From assembly GCA_023430285.1 (NCBI GenBank), contig JAEZAV010000145.1, positions 1 through 15,098 of the forward strand: a stretch of 15,098 nucleotides of DNA. The letters run 5' to 3'. Position 1 is the stretch's first letter, and every line of letters starts with the position of its first letter. Below the pieces are notes generated by a model. The model saw nothing but the letters and a program-made list of their open reading frames with translations. It ran no database searches and was not told the origin of the DNA. The position numbers and the translations under genes are program-made. The DNA comes from Methanobacteriota archaeon (GTDB lineage Archaea > Methanobacteriota > Methanobacteria > Methanobacteriales > Methanobacteriaceae). Shown here piece by piece: positions 13,255 to 15,098 of this stretch.

Positions 13255-15098
13255 ATGGAAGAGGATCTAAATGAAGACCCACCTAGTAATACTTTGACTA
13301 CTGAAAATAAATACTTATCGAAAAATTCAAACCCCCTAAAAACAGTTCCAGAAAAAATCGAACCGCCTAAATTACCTAATTTTAGAGAAAAACATATTGT
13401 ACATCTTATTAATGGATTCTGTTTATTTTTTAAGGAAATTAATAATAAAGAATATTGGATCTCAGAAGAGAAAAACGGAACCTCCTACTTTGTACAGTGG
13501 ATCGAAATGAAAGATTCTAAACCCAAATATTTTCAAAGAAAAATCTCAAACAGAAATGGTTTAGATGTAAAAATTGATAAACGAGATAAAATATTGATAC
13601 AAACCCTAAACAATAGGGAAAAAATAGAAAAAAAAGAAATATTAGAATTTTTAGATGAAATTGGAAGTTATCTATGTGAAAATCGTATTCATCTAACTCA
13701 ATTAGACGAGGATATAATTAACGTGGCCATGGAATCAACTGAGAAAATAGATGAAGAAGTTTTTTCAAAAGAAAAATTTGAGGAGTTAATTGAAATTCTG
13801 AGAAGACCAGACATTCTATGCTTCATTGACCAAGCATTATACGAAAGAAAACCGGAATCTGGATTCATTATCGGTGAAATCGAATCTAAGCATGTTTTAA
13901 ATTTCAACTGTGTAGGGGCCAGATTAGGAGTGGCCACTATAAATACTTTGAAGGGGGCATCTTCCATTGGAAAAACTAACACTGCTAACATAGTTACAGG
14001 TCTGCATCGGACTAAAAAAGTTGGAAGTTTATCGGATACTGCTTTAAAATACGCTAAAGACATGGATAATATTGATGTACTTTACATTCATGAAACTTGT
14101 GAGGATGAATTTAAAACCAAGGAAACAAGGCTCATGTCTGATGATGATGAGGGTTTCATTGCAGAGACCACTATAAAAAATCCTGAAACCAATGAATTTG
14201 AAGTTCAACGCACGATTATACCAGTTAAAACCTTGGTGACCACCACCACTGCCATGGAATTAGATCCAGAATTTGCCACAAGAAACTTCATAATACCTGT
14301 AGATGATAGCGAAGAACAAACAAAACGGATCATTGAAGAAAACTTTAAAACCACCGAAAAAAAGCTCCAGGAAAGAAATAATAAAACAAAATTTAATCAT
14401 AAATACGACCAATTAAAAGAGGCTTTCACATTACTTAAAGAGTATGATGTTTTGATTCCTTTTGAGAGTGATTTGTTTGAAATTTTTCCTACTTCTAATC
14501 CTCAAACTCGTCGTGATTCAAAAAAGTTGATAAAGTTAATTGCATGTAGTGCTCTTTTATTTCAATATCAAAGATGTAGTTCAGAATCTGATGGTGAGAA
14601 TTTTCTGGTGGCATCTTGGGTCGATTTAGTTCATGCACTTGTACTTGGAGCTCCCATACTCGAAGCAACACTCACAGGATTTGATAAACGATTGCTCGAC
14701 ACACTTCCAGTAATAAACAAGCTCATTGATGATGATGGACATGTTACAACTAATTCACTTGCAAAGGAGATTAAGAGATCAACAAAATATGCCTGGCAAA
14801 TTCTGAAATTTTTTGAAGATAATGGCTTCATTTACCATGACAATGACACCAAAACCAAATATGGGATCAAGGGCAAGGCCAAAGTGTACATAAAATCCGA
14901 AGCAGAGAAATATGAAAATCTACTCTTACTCATCGGAAATATAAACTGGCCGAATATTAAAAATAAGGAACAAGACTTCATAAAAAAACAAATTCCAAAT
15001 TCCTCCCATCAAGTAAGCGATGTAATTTACCTACCAAAATATGATCAAAAAAAATCCAACAAAGTTGTTTACAATCCATACCATGTTCAATCAAAAGA
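13255..15098 (+). CDS. Large P-loop ATPase with winged helix, mobile-element primase/helicase-like (3' end missing)
   Basis: The frame stays open for 614 codons and runs off the window. The first 60 residues are polar and probably disordered. A P-loop reads GASSIGKT (234-241, K240). VLYIHETCEDE (275-285, E280) fits Walker B. TLVTTTTAMELDPEFATRNF (326-345) looks like sensor 1 followed by a candidate arginine finger R343, then VDDSEEQTKRI (349-359). IFPTSNPQTRRDSKK (410-424) precedes a helical stretch, and residues about 490-530 form a winged helix (SLAKEIKRSTKYAWQILKFFEDNG). From memory, this motif series matches ATPases annotated as primase- or helicase-like in conjugative and other mobile elements; the DNA-replication role is inferred. 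Translation may instead start at ATT 13240, five codons earlier. It is probably co-transcribed with the RHH gene. Confidence 0.75.
   Translation, partial: MEEDLNEDPPSNTLTTENKYLSKNSNPLKTVPEKIEPPKLPNFREKHIVHLINGFCLFFKEINNKEYWISEEKNGTSYFVQWIEMKDSKPKYFQRKISNRNGLDVKIDKRDKILIQTLNNREKIEKKEILEFLDEIGSYLCENRIHLTQLDEDIINVAMESTEKIDEEVFSKEKFEELIEILRRPDILCFIDQALYERKPESGFIIGEIESKHVLNFNCVGARLGVATINTLKGASSIGKTNTANIVTGLHRTKKVGSLSDTALKYAKDMDNIDVLYIHETCEDEFKTKETRLMSDDDEGFIAETTIKNPETNEFEVQRTIIPVKTLVTTTTAMELDPEFATRNFIIPVDDSEEQTKRIIEENFKTTEKKLQERNNKTKFNHKYDQLKEAFTLLKEYDVLIPFESDLFEIFPTSNPQTRRDSKKLIKLIACSALLFQYQRCSSESDGENFLVASWVDLVHALVLGAPILEATLTGFDKRLLDTLPVINKLIDDDGHVTTNSLAKEIKRSTKYAWQILKFFEDNGFIYHDNDTKTKYGIKGKAKVYIKSEAEKYENLLLLIGNINWPNIKNKEQDFIKKQIPNSSHQVSDVIYLPKYDQKKSNKVVYNPYHVQSK

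Overview
The window looks like the chromosome of a methanogenic archaeon of the Methanobacteriales, most like Methanobacterium. The evidence is an AT-rich sequence with T-run terminators and TATA-type promoter elements, Shine-Dalgarno sites of the GGAGGTGAT type, an archaeal tRNA-Thr with no encoded CCA, a DUF2121 protein, and a response regulator whose output domain resembles one known from methanogens. This was read by eye, with no database search.

Layout. (1) 1-3266: the 3' end of uvrB overlapping a complete uvrA, the damage-recognition part of nucleotide excision repair. (2) 3267-3706: a terminator followed by a promoter-bearing leader with one possible small ORF. (3) 3707-7336: a tightly packed four-gene signalling operon. 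It encodes a membrane-anchored histidine kinase with almost no sensor, a single-domain Rcp1-like receiver, a receiver-PAS-HisKA_2-type kinase, and a receiver fused to a Cys-containing methanogen-type output domain. No protein in it carries a recognisable DNA-binding domain. (4) 7337-7453: hairpins between convergent genes. (5) 7454-8860, minus strand: a 14-helix-type drug efflux transporter. A 23-bp dyad lies in the gap shared with the next, divergent gene. (6) 9052-9981: a DUF2121 protein whose first 20 residues resemble the N-terminus of a mature proteasome beta subunit. (7) 10109-10910: a metallo-beta-lactamase-fold hydrolase whose conserved N-terminus is one base out of frame with the rest. 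(8) 11000-11073: tRNA-Thr(CGU).

From the tRNA onward the character changes to accessory DNA. There is a 43-codon basic mini-gene, an inverted repeat and four 11-bp repeats, a minus-strand Schlafen-type AlbA_2/HATPase protein, a small ribbon-helix-helix protein, and a large P-loop ATPase with a C-terminal winged helix that runs off the window. The ATPase resembles primase/helicase-like proteins of mobile elements. I read this block as the tRNA-proximal end of an integrated element or genomic island. No integrase and no second attachment site are visible here.

The points most worth following up are the apparent +1 frameshift at a UUU-C site in the metallohydrolase, the proteasome-like start of DUF2121, the closed phosphorelay operon, and the repeat-AlbA-RHH-ATPase block beside the tRNA.
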